A stretch of 64,000 bases of DNA from Halobaculum litoreum (GCF_030127125.1 NZ_CP126156.1:930001-994000); one strand, 5' to 3'; positions 1-8,618 are shown, counted from the first letter of the stretch. Notes: generated from the letters alone by a model not told the origin. Program-made: numbers and translations.

Positions 1-280
1 CGGTGTACGCGGCGAGCGCGCGGCGGATCGCCGTGACGTCCGCCCGGAGCGGCCGCACGCGTAAGTAGCCGACCATCGTCGCGACGACGGCCACGCCGCC
101 CAACGCGAGCGGCGCGACGACCGTCGGCTCAGACAGCGCCGCGACCACGAACGCGACGGGGTCGCCCCGTTCGCTCGCGTCGGTCACGTACTCGACGTGG
201 GCGGCGGCGACGCCGACGGTCGCGACCAGCGCGGCCGCCGCGCCGACGAGTCGGCCGCCAACACGGGGTGCAGTCTCCAT
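1..280 (-). CDS. Membrane protein of unknown function (partial, N-terminus only)
   Basis: The reading frame starts at an ATG at 280 and runs off the left edge of the window, giving the first 93 residues. A hydrophobic segment lies at about residues 12-28 and a second at about 45-70, separated by a short acidic stretch (TDASERGDP), so this is a membrane protein with at least two helices. The second helix is followed by a basic run (RVRPLRAD), which fits a cytoplasmic positive end. The family cannot be named from this fragment. It diverges from nothing and lies 3' of the archease start on the same strand. Confidence 0.5.
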   Translation of the reverse strand, partial: METAPRVGGRLVGAAAALVATVGVAAAHVEYVTDASERGDPVAFVVAALSEPTVVAPLALGGVAVVATMVGYLRVRPLRADVTAIRRALAAYT

Positions 281-324
281 CCCCGGATGTTGCGCCGGCT
301 CGGGCCTAAGTGCTGTGGCGACGA

Positions 325-786
325 CTACACGTCGAACACGACGTACGCCCGCCAGCCGTCTGCCGTCTCCGCGAGTTCCATCTCGGAGTAGGTGACGGCC
401 TTCACGTCGCGGGCGACCACGTCGGCGAACGGGACGCCGCGCGCCGACGCCTCGACGACCCACTCGCCGTCGACGGGCCCAACCCGTGCGCGGTGGTCGG
501 CCGGGAGCACCGACCGGACGTCGCGCTCGTAGATGCACTCGTCGAGGTAGTCGAACAGCGCCGCTTCCGGCGACTCGGCGCGAACCTCGATCGGGAACCG
601 CTCCCCGGTGTCGGGGACTTCGTCGCACATCGCCGCCGTGAGCCCGTTCGCGACCGCCGCGAACACGCCCCCCAGCGAGTCGGCCGTCGCGGCCACCGCG
701 ACGTCGGCGGTGTGGTCTCGAAGCTCGAACCGGCCGTCGTCGCCGTCGGCGCCGCCGTCGGCGACCGTGTCGGGGTCGTCGGTCAC
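325..786 (-). CDS. Archease (RtcB tRNA-ligase activator)
   Basis: Archease helps the RtcB RNA ligase become guanylylated and turn over during tRNA splicing and RNA repair. The 153-residue protein has the family signatures: the DHTADVAV motif at about residues 24-31, an FDYLDECIYERD segment at about 78-89, and the C-terminal block VKAVTYSEMEL at about 128-138 ending in VVFDV. The acidic residues in these blocks bind metal in known archeases. The first 18 residues are a disordered Asp/Gly-rich extension, which is common in haloarchaeal versions. RtcB itself is not in the window. The length matches the family. Confidence 0.93.
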   Translation of the reverse strand: MTDDPDTVADGGADGDDGRFELRDHTADVAVAATADSLGGVFAAVANGLTAAMCDEVPDTGERFPIEVRAESPEAALFDYLDECIYERDVRSVLPADHRARVGPVDGEWVVEASARGVPFADVVARDVKAVTYSEMELAETADGWRAYVVFDV

Positions 787-822
787 TGGTCCGCCGTGTC
801 GTTCGTGGTCGGCCGGGATAAC

Positions 823-2043
823 CTACCCGTCACGGTCCCCGTCGCGCGCCTCGCCGATGTCGGCCGCCTCGGTGACGGTCTCCGGCCGGGCGTCGGTCTC
901 CTCGCGCTCGCCGGCGGGTCGATCGCCCGCCCGCTCGGGGCGCTCCGACGGCGACTCGCGGTCGGCCGCCTCGCGGTCGGCCTCCCGCGCCGGCCGCGTC
1001 TCCGTCTCGTCGGTCTCGGCGGCGTACCGGCCGGCCTCCCGGGCGGGCGTCGTCGTCGCCTCCTCGCCGCCGTACAGCGAGTACGGCTGTCGTTCCTCGT
1101 CGCGGGACGGCTCCTCGTGCGGCTCCTCGCGTTGGGCGCGGGTCCGCCGCGCGATGTCGGTGGGGGTGCCCGACCGTTCGGGGGCGACCTGCCGGTCCCA
1201 CTCCTCGTCGCGGTCGACGTCGACGTCGTCCTCGCGGCGGACGTCGGGCGAGTCGGCGTCGGGGTTCAGCTGTTGGTCGGCGTGTTCGATGCCGCCCAGC
1301 GTCCGGAGCTGCTCCTCGGAGAGCCCGTTCGCGGCCCCCGCGCCGCCGGAGCCGCCGGAGACGGCGACGCCGCTGGTGACGACCGCACGGATCCCCTCCT
1401 CGACGGTCATGTCGACGTCCATCACCTTGTCGGCGGGCATGTGGACGAGGTGGCCGCCCATCACCGGGTTGGGGGCCAGCGGGAGGAACAGCGTGAGCAT
1501 CCGGTCGTGCCCCGTCGGCTCCCGGAGCGGGGGCGGCGTCTCCGTCGTGAGGAACCCCAGCGTGTACGCCCCCTCGTGGGGGAACTCGACGAGCTTCACG
1601 TCCCGGAAGTTCTGGGTGTCTTCCTCCAGCATCACGTCCGACATCTGCCGGAACGACTCGTAGACGGAGCCGATCCCCGGCACGTGCGCGACGGCGGCGT
1701 CGAAGTAGTCCACCGCGACCGCGCCCAGCCGCGTCGTGTTGATGAACAGGCCCATCACCACGATGACGTACACCAACACGATCGGCGTGAGCAGCTCGAT
1801 GAGTGTCTCCTTGCCCACCGTGAGGACGCCGGCGGGCGTCGCCACGGCGAAACTCGTGTCCGGACCGACGCCCAACACGAGCGACGAGAACAGGTCGAGG
1901 TACTGATAGACGTACTGGCCGGCGACGGCGAGGACGATGAGCGAGACGAGGAGGGGCACCACGACGGCGACGCCCGTGACGAACGCGGCCCGGAACGCGC
2001 CGACCAGCGACCCGCCCATCTCACGGGCCGACCAACGCTGCAT
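823..2043 (-). CDS. DUF502 family membrane protein with long charged C-terminal tail
   Basis: The protein has about 406 residues from the ATG at 2043. Hydrophobic segments lie at about residues 18-42 and 82-102, and they flank a short extracellular loop. A conserved soluble domain follows (the segment around VPGIGSVYESFRQMSDVML at about 121-139), as in the DUF502 family of unknown function. After about residue 260 the sequence becomes a low-complexity tail of Arg, Glu, Asp and Ser that is much longer than the family core. The start is chosen because a TATA-like box lies about 25 bases upstream and because residues before it (up to 2277) are not membrane-protein-like. It follows archease on the same strand after 36 bases, so the two may be co-transcribed. 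Confidence 0.82.
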   Translation of the reverse strand: MQRWSAREMGGSLVGAFRAAFVTGVAVVVPLLVSLIVLAVAGQYVYQYLDLFSSLVLGVGPDTSFAVATPAGVLTVGKETLIELLTPIVLVYVIVVMGLFINTTRLGAVAVDYFDAAVAHVPGIGSVYESFRQMSDVMLEEDTQNFRDVKLVEFPHEGAYTLGFLTTETPPPLREPTGHDRMLTLFLPLAPNPVMGGHLVHMPADKVMDVDMTVEEGIRAVVTSGVAVSGGSGGAGAANGLSEEQLRTLGGIEHADQQLNPDADSPDVRREDDVDVDRDEEWDRQVAPERSGTPTDIARRTRAQREEPHEEPSRDEERQPYSLYGGEEATTTPAREAGRYAAETDETETRPAREADREAADRESPSERPERAGDRPAGEREETDARPETVTEAADIGEARDGDRDG

Positions 2044-2065
2044 TATCCGACCCACGAGCGACGGT

Positions 2066-2074
2066 GATAAAACG
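2066..2074 (-). promoter_or_regulatory. TATA-like box for the DUF502 gene
   Basis: Reading the minus strand, GTTTTATCA lies about 25 bases before the ATG at 2043. This spacing implies a leaderless or nearly leaderless transcript, the usual haloarchaeal arrangement. Confidence 0.55.
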
Positions 2075-2114
2075 GTGGTGCCCGCGCGACGGCCCGCGAC
2101 CGCCGGCGACGGTG

Positions 2115-2123
2115 GAATTAAAT
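2115..2123 (+). promoter_or_regulatory. TATA-like box for the GNAT gene
   Basis: GAATTAAAT lies 27-35 bases before the GTG at 2150. An AT-rich run is rare in this 70% GC sequence, and the spacing supports the GTG as the start of a leaderless message. Confidence 0.5.
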
Positions 2124-2149
2124 GCGCGTCAGCAGTAGCTCTCTCCGAA

Positions 2150-2623
2150 GTGAGCGTCAACGTCGAGAAGCGCGTGGATCCCCCGGGCGACGCCACACAC
2201 GGCGAGGCCGCGTGGGCGCTGAAAGAGGAGATCCGACAGCTGGAGGGCGTCCTGAAACAGCGGCGCGGCTTCTTCATGGACGCGTATCGCCGCGCGAACT
2301 GTCACCTGCTCGTCGAGGACGACGAGCTCGTCGGGTTCTCGTCCGCGCGCCGCGACGGCTACATCCTGTTTCTGGCCGTCGCGCCCCGCGTCCGGGGGCG
2401 CGGCTACGGCGAGCGCCTCGTCGCCGAGGTCGCCGACGAGAACCGGTCGGTGTCGTGCCACGCCCGCACGACCAACCGGGCGGCGCTGTCGTTCTACGAG
2501 CACATCGGCTTCGAGGTCGTCCGCCGCATCGAGAACTACTACGAGGACGGCGGCGACGCCTACTACCTCAAGCTCGGCGACGACTCCTCGCTGCGCGACC
2601 GGCTCTCGAAGTTCCTCCGGTAG
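2150..2623 (+). CDS. GNAT family N-acetyltransferase
   Basis: This 157-residue protein transfers an acetyl group from acetyl-CoA to an unknown amine. The acetyl-CoA binding motif RGRGYGERLVAEV lies at about residues 83-95, preceded by the beta strand YILFLAVAPRVR, and followed by the TTNRAALSFYEHIGFEVV segment typical of GNAT proteins. The first 40 residues form a charged helix (KEEIRQLEGVLKQRRGFFMDAY) that is longer than in minimal GNAT proteins. The GTG start is chosen from the upstream TATA-like box; the open frame extends further upstream but into the divergent DUF502 gene. Substrate is not predictable from sequence. Confidence 0.88.
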   Translation: MSVNVEKRVDPPGDATHGEAAWALKEEIRQLEGVLKQRRGFFMDAYRRANCHLLVEDDELVGFSSARRDGYILFLAVAPRVRGRGYGERLVAEVADENRSVSCHARTTNRAALSFYEHIGFEVVRRIENYYEDGGDAYYLKLGDDSSLRDRLSKFLR

Positions 2624-2968
2624 GTCCGACGGGTCCGGTAGGGGTTTGTACGGCGACCGAGTAGGTGGGTTCGCACGCCTTCAGTCCCCGCCCCAGTAGA
2701 CCCGCCAGGGTGCGATGACGGCGCGGAGAACCCGGGCGTGCGACACACGGCCGCCGCGAGCCGCGATCGCGGACGCCCGGCACGAGGGTTTCCCGGCCGA
2801 CGCGGCACGCCGCCTCGGGATGACGCCGGCTCGTTAGTGTCCCGGGCGACACTCCGCCCGCACAGCCACAGCCACGTGGGAGCCGTCACGCACAGCTATG
2901 GTGGGCTGGCGGCTATCGGATACCATGAGTCGTGTCAACACTACTCGACCGAACCCGGCTCCCGGACC
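2624..2968. other. Intergenic region without a recognisable gene
   Basis: About 345 bases separate the GNAT gene from the PPK2 gene. Open frames exist on both strands, but their products are Arg/Pro/His-rich and look like chance translations of GC-rich DNA. The only structure seen is a short inverted repeat at 2835-2852 (AGTGTC, six bases, GACACT). A weak AT-rich stretch around 2915-2930 may hold the PPK2 promoter. Confidence 0.5.
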
Positions 2969-3850
2969 ATGAGCGCCCACCCGGTGTTGCCCGGCGAGGA
3001 GTCGGTGCTGGCCACGGTCGACGCGGACGACCTGTACAAGTCCAACGGGACGATCAAGCGCAAGTACTACGAGCGGGGCTGGACCGGCTCCAGGAGGAAC
3101 TCGTGCGGCTCCAGATGTGGGTGCGCGAGCAGGGGGCTCCGCGCGGTGGTGCTGTTCGACGGCCGCGACGCCGCGGGGAAGGGCGGGACCATCCACCGCA
3201 TCACGCGCCGGACGAGTTCCCGGGTCGTGAAAGTCGTCGCGCTCGGGAAGCCGACCGAGCGCGAGCAGACCCAGTGGTACTTCCAGCGCTACGTGGAGCA
3301 CCTGCCGGCCGCGGGCGAGGTGGTGCTGTTCGACCGGAGTTGGTACAACCGCGCGACCGTCGAGCGCGTCATGGGCTTCTGTACCGACGCGGAGTACGAG
3401 GAGTTCCTCCGGTCGGCCCCCGAGTTCGAGCGGATGCTCCAGCGGTCGGGCATCGTCCTCGTCAAGTACTGGTTCTCGATCAGCGACGAGGAACAGGAGC
3501 GACGCTTCCAGAAGCGCAGTCAGGACCCCAAGCGCCGGTGGAAGCTCAGTCCGATGGACCTGGAGGCGCGGAACCGCTGGGTGGACTACTCGCGGGCGAA
3601 GGACGCGATGTTCGAGCACACCGACACCGACGACTCGCCGTGGTACGTCGTGGACGCCGAGGTGAAGAAGCACGCGCGGCTCAACTGCATCACCCACCTG
3701 CTCGGCCGGATCGACTACGAGGACACGATGCCGGAGCCGGCCCCGTTGCCGCCGCGGGAGAGCGGCGCGGACTACGAGCGGCCGCCGATCGACTCCCAGC
3801 GCTGGGTGCCGGCGGTGTACGGGTCGAACCCCACGGACGCCGGGGGATGA
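2969..3850 (+). CDS. ppk2: Polyphosphate kinase 2 family protein (locally frame-scrambled)
   Basis: PPK2 enzymes move phosphate between polyphosphate and nucleotides. The P-loop GRDAAGKGGTI lies at about residues 65-75, the second acidic motif DRSWYNR at about 118, and the lid/substrate block PKRRWKLSPMDLEARNRW at about 197-214, so the catalytic core is complete. Length, 293 residues, fits the family. Residues 37-56 read as Cys/Arg/Ser-rich nonsense, whereas the next frame there encodes LDRLQEELVRLQMWVREQ, exactly what the family expects. A lost base near 3075-3078 and an extra G in 3132-3136 account for it. The ATG at 2969 is chosen because similarity begins just after it. Confidence 0.88.
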   Translation: MSAHPVLPGEESVLATVDADDLYKSNGTIKRKYYERGWTGSRRNSCGSRCGCASRGLRAVVLFDGRDAAGKGGTIHRITRRTSSRVVKVVALGKPTEREQTQWYFQRYVEHLPAAGEVVLFDRSWYNRATVERVMGFCTDAEYEEFLRSAPEFERMLQRSGIVLVKYWFSISDEEQERRFQKRSQDPKRRWKLSPMDLEARNRWVDYSRAKDAMFEHTDTDDSPWYVVDAEVKKHARLNCITHLLGRIDYEDTMPEPAPLPPRESGADYERPPIDSQRWVPAVYGSNPTDAGG

Positions 3851-3863
3851 CGCCCGCGCGCGG

Positions 3864-4985
3864 TCACAGCCCGGCGACGTCCTCGATGGCGTCGGTGAGC
3901 CGGCGGATCGACTCGACGTCGTGTTCGCCCATGTGACCGATGCGGAACGTCTCCTCGCCGAGCTGCGAGCCGTAGCCGTTCGAGAACACCATGTCGTACT
4001 CCTCACTGACTCGCTCGATGGTGCCGGCCACGTCGATGCCCTGCGTGTTCTCGATGCAGCCGACGGTCTGTGACTCGTACCCCGCCTCGGGGAACACGTC
4101 GAAGTGCTCGCGGGCCCACTCCCGCGTGTACTCGGCCATCTCGCGGTGGCGCTCGGATCGGGCCTCGTGGCCCTCCTCCAGCATGTACTTCATCTGCTTG
4201 CGGTACGCGAGCATGACCGGGATGGCGGGCGTGGAGTGGGTCTGGCCCTTGCGGTCGTAGTAGTCGAGCGCCCGCTGGAAGCCGCCGTACCACGACGCGG
4301 AGTCCTTCGACAGCTCGCGCTCGTACGCCTCGGGGCTGACGACGCACACCGCCAGGCCCGGCGGCATGGCGAACGCCTTCTGGGTGGAGTTGAAGATGAC
4401 GTCGATCCCGTGGGCGTCGATGTCGACGTAGTCGCCGCCCAGCGACGAGACCGCGTCGACGACGAAGTACGTGTCCGGGTACTCCGCGACGACGTCGCCG
4501 ATCTCCTCGATCGGGTTGCGGACGCCGGTCGAACTCTCGTTCATCGCGAGGCCGACCACGTCGTAGTCGCGGTCGCGCTCCTCCAGTCGCTCGCGCACGT
4601 CCTCGGGCTTGACCGCCTTCCCCCAGTCGTACTCGAGGCGGTCGACGGTCTTGCCGAGGCGCTCGCCGACGTTGGCGAAGCGCTCGCTGAAGCTCCCGTT
4701 CGTCGCCACGAGCATGTGCTCGTCGACGAGGTTGAGCGTCGCGGCCTCCCAGAACTCGGTGCCGGAGGCCGTGAGGATCATCACCTCGTGGTCGGTGCCG
4801 AGGAACGTCTTGGTGTCCTCGACGATGGTCGTGTAGAGGTCCGTCATCCGGTCCATCCGGTGGCCGAACATCGGCTGCGCCATCTCCTCGATGACGTCCT
4901 CGCGCACCTCGGTCGGACCGGGAATGTACAGCGTCTTGTCGGGGTAGTCGTCGGTGTATTCTCGTTTCTCGGTCACGGAGCCCAC
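3864..4985 (-). CDS. Class V PLP aminotransferase (alanine-glyoxylate / serine-pyruvate type)
   Basis: This is a fold-type I, pyridoxal-phosphate-dependent aminotransferase of the alanine-glyoxylate/serine-glyoxylate group. IPGPTEV at about residues 21-27 is the class signature, DAVSSLGG at about 177-184 carries the Asp that pairs with the PLP ring nitrogen, and the Schiff-base lysine is K203 in NSTQKAFAMPPG. At 373 residues it is full length. The start is a GTG at 4985; an in-frame GTG three codons later (4976) is equally possible. It may work in serine-glycine or glyoxylate metabolism; malate synthase lies 8 kb away but is not linked. The gene converges with PPK2, with 13 bases between the stops. 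Confidence 0.88.
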   Translation of the reverse strand: MGSVTEKREYTDDYPDKTLYIPGPTEVREDVIEEMAQPMFGHRMDRMTDLYTTIVEDTKTFLGTDHEVMILTASGTEFWEAATLNLVDEHMLVATNGSFSERFANVGERLGKTVDRLEYDWGKAVKPEDVRERLEERDRDYDVVGLAMNESSTGVRNPIEEIGDVVAEYPDTYFVVDAVSSLGGDYVDIDAHGIDVIFNSTQKAFAMPPGLAVCVVSPEAYERELSKDSASWYGGFQRALDYYDRKGQTHSTPAIPVMLAYRKQMKYMLEEGHEARSERHREMAEYTREWAREHFDVFPEAGYESQTVGCIENTQGIDVAGTIERVSEEYDMVFSNGYGSQLGEETFRIGHMGEHDVESIRRLTDAIEDVAGL

Positions 4986-5057
4986 CTACTGGCCCGACAT
5001 CCGGGGCGGGGCGGCAAGGTGTTTGTGATCCGTCCGACCGCCCGCCCCGGCCCCGTC

Positions 5058-6077
5058 TCACTCCTCGCCCGCGGTCGCGCCCCCGTCGACCGTCACCGCC
5101 TCGGCGGGCCACCGCGGGGTGTGGCGCCGGCTCCCGTCGGCGAACCCGAGCCGGAACAGGTGTTGCGGCCGCGCGTCGAGGTCCAGCAGTCCGCGCAGCG
5201 TCTCGCGGCGGGCCGGCCGCTCGAGGATCTGGCTCATCGGGTGGACGGCGAGCCCCGCCGCGCTGGCGACGAGGGCGACCCGTTGGAACGCCCGCCCGGC
5301 CGCCACGCGCGAGCCGCGGTCGTCGTCCGCCGTCGAGAGCACCGCGACGGCCGGCGCCGACTCGATCAGCGCGGCGTTGCGACGGGCCTCGCGCCCGCCC
5401 ACGTTCAGGTGGGTGACGGCCGCTCGGCCGACGCGGGCGAACGGCCACGAGTCGCCGAGCGCGCCGTTCCCGATCCACCGACCAAGCTCCCGGCGGTAGG
5501 CCTCGGAGCCCATCTGTGCGCGGTCCGCGGCGGCCTGCAACTCCGCGATCGCGCGCTTCGGTCGCTCCTCCCGGACGAGCCGGAGGGACACGTCGAAGTC
5601 GGCGACCTCGTCGCGGACCCTCTCGACCACGGGCGTCGGCACCGGCGTCCACCGGAACGGGCGGTGGTCGGTGTACCGCTCGGTGATCCGGTCGAACAGC
5701 GCCACGTCGCGGTGCGGGTTCCCGCCCGGGCCGACCTCCACGCGCGCGACGACCGGCCCCGAGGGCGGCGTCACGACCCGGCACGCGAGGCCGAACCGGC
5801 CGGCGGCGATCCGGAGCGTCTCGACCGCACAGCCCAGACTCAGGTGGAACTCGCGCCTGTCCGGGTCGGCCTCCCGGAGCCACCGGTCCTCGACCCCCCG
5901 GACGGCGACCGTGCCGTCGTCGTCGACCGCGAACGACCACGGCTGTGTGTTGTGGCTCGACGGCGCGAGGACCGCGTACCGGAGGAGGAAGCGGGCCTGC
6001 TCCGCGACCGTTCCCCCGGCCGGGAACCCGTCCGCGTCGACCCGCCACACGTCCCTCGTCAGCTGTGCGGGGTCCAT
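5058..6077 (-). CDS. Acg-type FMN-binding nitroreductase family protein
   Basis: The 339-residue protein begins with a helix and the segment LLRYAVLAPSSHNTQPWSFAV at about residues 31-50, the FMN-contacting block of nitroreductases in the two-domain Acg-like branch, and has a second half with repeated fold (SAPAVAVLSTADD, then AFQRVALVASAAGLAVHPMSQ). These proteins bind or sequester FMN; the reductase substrate is unknown. The ATG at 6077 is chosen because the N-terminal helix starts there, although the frame stays open far upstream across the divergent gene. It lies head-to-head with the cystathionine gamma-synthase gene over 159 bases that contain an inverted repeat and a short tandem repeat. 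Confidence 0.8.
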   Translation of the reverse strand: MDPAQLTRDVWRVDADGFPAGGTVAEQARFLLRYAVLAPSSHNTQPWSFAVDDDGTVAVRGVEDRWLREADPDRREFHLSLGCAVETLRIAAGRFGLACRVVTPPSGPVVARVEVGPGGNPHRDVALFDRITERYTDHRPFRWTPVPTPVVERVRDEVADFDVSLRLVREERPKRAIAELQAAADRAQMGSEAYRRELGRWIGNGALGDSWPFARVGRAAVTHLNVGGREARRNAALIESAPAVAVLSTADDDRGSRVAAGRAFQRVALVASAAGLAVHPMSQILERPARRETLRGLLDLDARPQHLFRLGFADGSRRHTPRWPAEAVTVDGGATAGEE

Positions 6078-6111
6078 GCCGCCGGCTTCGGGGCGCCCCC
6101 GATTCAGCGTG

Positions 6112-6134
6112 TCCACCGTTCCACGTTCGGTGGA
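6112..6134. repeat. Inverted repeat in a divergent intergenic region
   Basis: TCCACCG at 6112-6118 is repeated in inverted form as CGGTGGA at 6128-6134 with a nine-base spacer. It sits between the divergent nitroreductase and cystathionine gamma-synthase genes and could be a repressor or activator site; no binding protein is evident. Confidence 0.45.
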
Positions 6135-6144
6135 AGCCGCCCGA

Positions 6145-6180
6145 CGGCGCCGTCCCTCCGGCGCCGTGCCTCCGGCGCCG
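6145..6180 (+). repeat. 14-base tandem repeat, about 2.5 copies
   Basis: The unit GGCGCCGTCCCTCC is followed by GGCGCCGTGCCTCC and a partial third copy GGCGCCGC. It lies upstream of the cystathionine gamma-synthase start. The unit contains the palindrome GGCGCC. Confidence 0.6.
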
Positions 6181-6236
6181 CGGCGGCGCGAGCCGCAATG
6201 GGAAGAATCACACCGGTCGGTACCCTCGGCTCGCAC

Positions 6237-7409
6237 ATGAGCGACGACGGCGACCGCGAGTTCCGCATCGAGACGGACGCCATCCACGCCGGGCAACAGC
6301 CCGACGAGGAGACGGGCGCGCTGATGACGCCCATCTACGCCAACTCCACGTACAAGCAGGACGGCCCCGGCGACCACCGCGGCTACGAGTACAGCCGCAC
6401 CGGCAACCCCACCAGGACCGATCTGGAGGCGAACCTCGCGGCGCTGGAGGGCGGCGAGTTCGGCCGCGCGTTCGCTTCCGGGATGGGCGCCATCAACACC
6501 GTGCTCAACCTCCTCGAAGCCGGCGACCACGTCGTCACCGGCGACGACGTGTACGGCGGCACCCACCGCATCTTCACGCAGGTGTACGAGGACTACGACC
6601 TCGAGTTCGACTTCGTCGACACGACCGACCACGACGCCGTCCGCGACGCGATGCGCGAGGAGACCGCGCTGCTGTGGGTGGAGACGCCCACGAACCCCCT
6701 GATGCGCGTGAACGACATCGGCGCGCTCGCCGACGTCGCCCACGAGTACGACGCGCTCTGTGCGGTGGACAACACGTTCGCGACGCCGTACCTCCAGCGC
6801 CCGCTGGAGCACGGCGCCGACATCGTGAGCCACTCGCTGACGAAGTACCTCGGCGGCCACTCCGACGTGGTCGGCGGCGCGCTCGTCGTCGACGACGAGG
6901 AACTCGACGAGCGGATCGGCTTCTATCAGAACTCGGTGGGCGCGACGCCCGGCCCGTTCGACTGCTTCCTCGTCCTCCGCGGGACGAAGACGCTCCCCGT
7001 CCGGATGGACCGCCACTGCGACAACGCCCGCGACCTCGCCGCGTGGCTCGCCGATCACGACGCCGTCGACCGCGTGTACTACCCCGGCCTCGACTCCCAC
7101 CCGCAACACGACCTCGCGAGCGCACAGATGGACGACTTCGGCGGGATGCTCTCCTTCGAGTTCGCCGGTAGCCTCGAACAGGCGAGTACGGTCGTCGAGG
7201 AGACCGAGGTGTTCACGCTCGCGGAGTCGCTCGGCGGCGTCGAGAGCCTCATCGAACAGCCGGCGGCGATGACCCACGCCGCGATCCCGAAGGAAGAACG
7301 CGAGGCCGCCGGGCTCACGGACGGTCTCATTCGCGTCTCCGTCGGCGTCGAGCACATCGACGACATGAAGGCCGACCTGCAGGCGGCGTTCGACGCGGCG
7401 CTGGAGTGA
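6237..7409 (+). CDS. Cystathionine gamma-synthase / gamma-lyase family PLP enzyme
   Basis: The 390-residue protein belongs to the Cys/Met metabolism PLP enzymes. It shows [11 protein letters not shown] at about residues 50-60, SGMGA at 81-85 (phosphate contact), AVDNTFATP at 176-184, and the PLP lysine K203 in [17 protein letters not shown]. The C-terminal half has [17 protein letters not shown], the family's carboxylate-binding region. The reaction could be cystathionine gamma-synthase, cystathionine gamma-lyase or methionine gamma-lyase; the sequence does not separate these. The ATG at 6237 agrees with family N-termini. It precedes asd by 168 bases on the same strand; both act in aspartate-family amino acid metabolism. 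Confidence 0.92.
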   Translation: MSDDGDREFRIETDAIHAGQQPDEETGALMTPIYANSTYKQDGPGDHRGYEYSRTGNPTRTDLEANLAALEGGEFGRAFASGMGAINTVLNLLEAGDHVVTGDDVYGGTHRIFTQVYEDYDLEFDFVDTTDHDAVRDAMREETALLWVETPTNPLMRVNDIGALADVAHEYDALCAVDNTFATPYLQRPLEHGADIVSHSLTKYLGGHSDVVGGALVVDDEELDERIGFYQNSVGATPGPFDCFLVLRGTKTLPVRMDRHCDNARDLAAWLADHDAVDRVYYPGLDSHPQHDLASAQMDDFGGMLSFEFAGSLEQASTVVEETEVFTLAESLGGVESLIEQPAAMTHAAIPKEEREAAGLTDGLIRVSVGVEHIDDMKADLQAAFDAALE

Positions 7410-7547
7410 GTCGACCGCGGGCTCCCCCCGGCCGACGATCCGTCGCCGTCGCGGCCGCGGCGCCGACGGTTCCTCGGCGACCCGCGGGGGCGAATCGAGG
7501 AACCGCGGCTACGGCAATCCTCGCCGTCCTCGCCCGGATCCGAAGCG

Positions 7548-7555
7548 TCTTATCC
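7548..7555 (+). promoter_or_regulatory. TATA-like box for asd
   Basis: TCTTATCC lies about 23-30 bases before the ATG at 7578, giving asd its own promoter and supporting that start. Confidence 0.5.
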
Positions 7556-7577
7556 GCGTGTGACACAGAGGCGCACA

Positions 7578-8618
7578 ATGTCTCACCGAGTCGGTATCCT
7601 CGGCGCCACCGGCGCCGTCGGCCAGCGGTTCATCCAACTGCTCGACGACCACCCACAGTTCGACATCGCCTGTCTGACCGCCAGCGAGTCCTCCGCGGGC
7701 GAGCCGTACAGCGAGGCGGCGAAGTGGCGCCTCGACTCCGCCATCCCCGAATCCGTGCGCGACGTCACCGTTCGCGCGACCGACCCCGCGGCGATCCCCG
7801 ACGACGTCGACCTCCTCTTCTCGTCGCTCCCCTCCGGCGTCGCCGCCGAGATCGAACCCGACCTGTGTGAGGCGGGCTACGTCGTCTCCTCGAACTCCTC
7901 GAACGCGCGGATGGCCGAGGACGTACCGCTCACCATCCCCGAGATCAACCCCGGCCACCTCGACCTCATCGAGGTGCAGCGCGACGAGCGCGGCTGGGAC
8001 GGCGCGCTCGTGAAGAACCCCAACTGCTCGACGATCACGATGGTGCCGACGCTGGCGGCGCTCGACGGGTTCGGTCTGGAGCGGGTGCAGGTGTCGACCC
8101 TGCAGGCCGTCTCCGGCGCCGGCTACGACGGCGTCACCTCGATGGAGATCATCGACAACGCCATCCCCCACATCGGCGGCGAGGAGGAGAAGATGGAGAC
8201 GGAGAGCCGGAAGCTCCTCGGCGAGTTCGACGGCGCCGAGCTGTCGCTGCACGACGCGGAGGTCGCCGCCTCCTGCAACCGGATCCCGACGATCGACGGC
8301 CACCTCGAGAACGTGTTCGCGGAGCTGGCCGCCGACCCCTCGGCCGACGAGGTCCGCGAGGCGATGGCGTCGTTCCCGAGCGCCGACCTCCCGTCCTCGC
8401 CCGAGCCGCTCATCCACGTGTTCGGCGACGACCGGCCCGAACGCCCCCAACCCCGGATGGACCGGATGCGCGGCGACGGGATGCAGGTCGTCGCCGGCGG
8501 CGTGCAGCCGACGGCCACGGGTGTGAAGTACAATTGCCTCGCGCACAACACGATCCGCGGCGCCGCCGGCGCCTCCGTCCTCAACGGCGAACTGCTCGCC
8601 AGCGAAGGCTGGATCTGA
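7578..8618 (+). CDS. asd: Aspartate-semialdehyde dehydrogenase
   Basis: This enzyme reduces aspartyl phosphate to aspartate semialdehyde with NADPH, the branch point to threonine, methionine and lysine. The Rossmann motif GILGATGAVGQRF lies at residues 6-18, the catalytic cysteine is C150 in VKNPNCSTI, and the general base is probably H242 in IPTIDGH. At 346 residues it fits the archaeal/fungal-type ASADH. The ATG at 7578 is preferred to an upstream in-frame codon because the TATA box is correctly spaced. The neighbouring cystathionine gamma-synthase family gene suggests a shared methionine/threonine context. Confidence 0.95.
   Translation: MSHRVGILGATGAVGQRFIQLLDDHPQFDIACLTASESSAGEPYSEAAKWRLDSAIPESVRDVTVRATDPAAIPDDVDLLFSSLPSGVAAEIEPDLCEAGYVVSSNSSNARMAEDVPLTIPEINPGHLDLIEVQRDERGWDGALVKNPNCSTITMVPTLAALDGFGLERVQVSTLQAVSGAGYDGVTSMEIIDNAIPHIGGEEEKMETESRKLLGEFDGAELSLHDAEVAASCNRIPTIDGHLENVFAELAADPSADEVREAMASFPSADLPSSPEPLIHVFGDDRPERPQPRMDRMRGDGMQVVAGGVQPTATGVKYNCLAHNTIRGAAGASVLNGELLASEGWI

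Noticed and set aside
4976..4985. Choosing between two GTG starts for the class V aminotransferase
   Set aside because: They differ by three codons and neither has a decisive TATA box or ribosome-binding site, so the longer form is reported without claiming it is right.
4104..7409. Very long open frames on strands opposite or out of frame with real genes, for example about 1100 codons here and about 1300 codons at 39480-43406 on the minus strand
   Set aside because: At about 70% GC, stop codons are rare in all frames. The products are Arg, Pro, Val and Leu-rich without domains, and they lie over clearly conserved genes in other frames.
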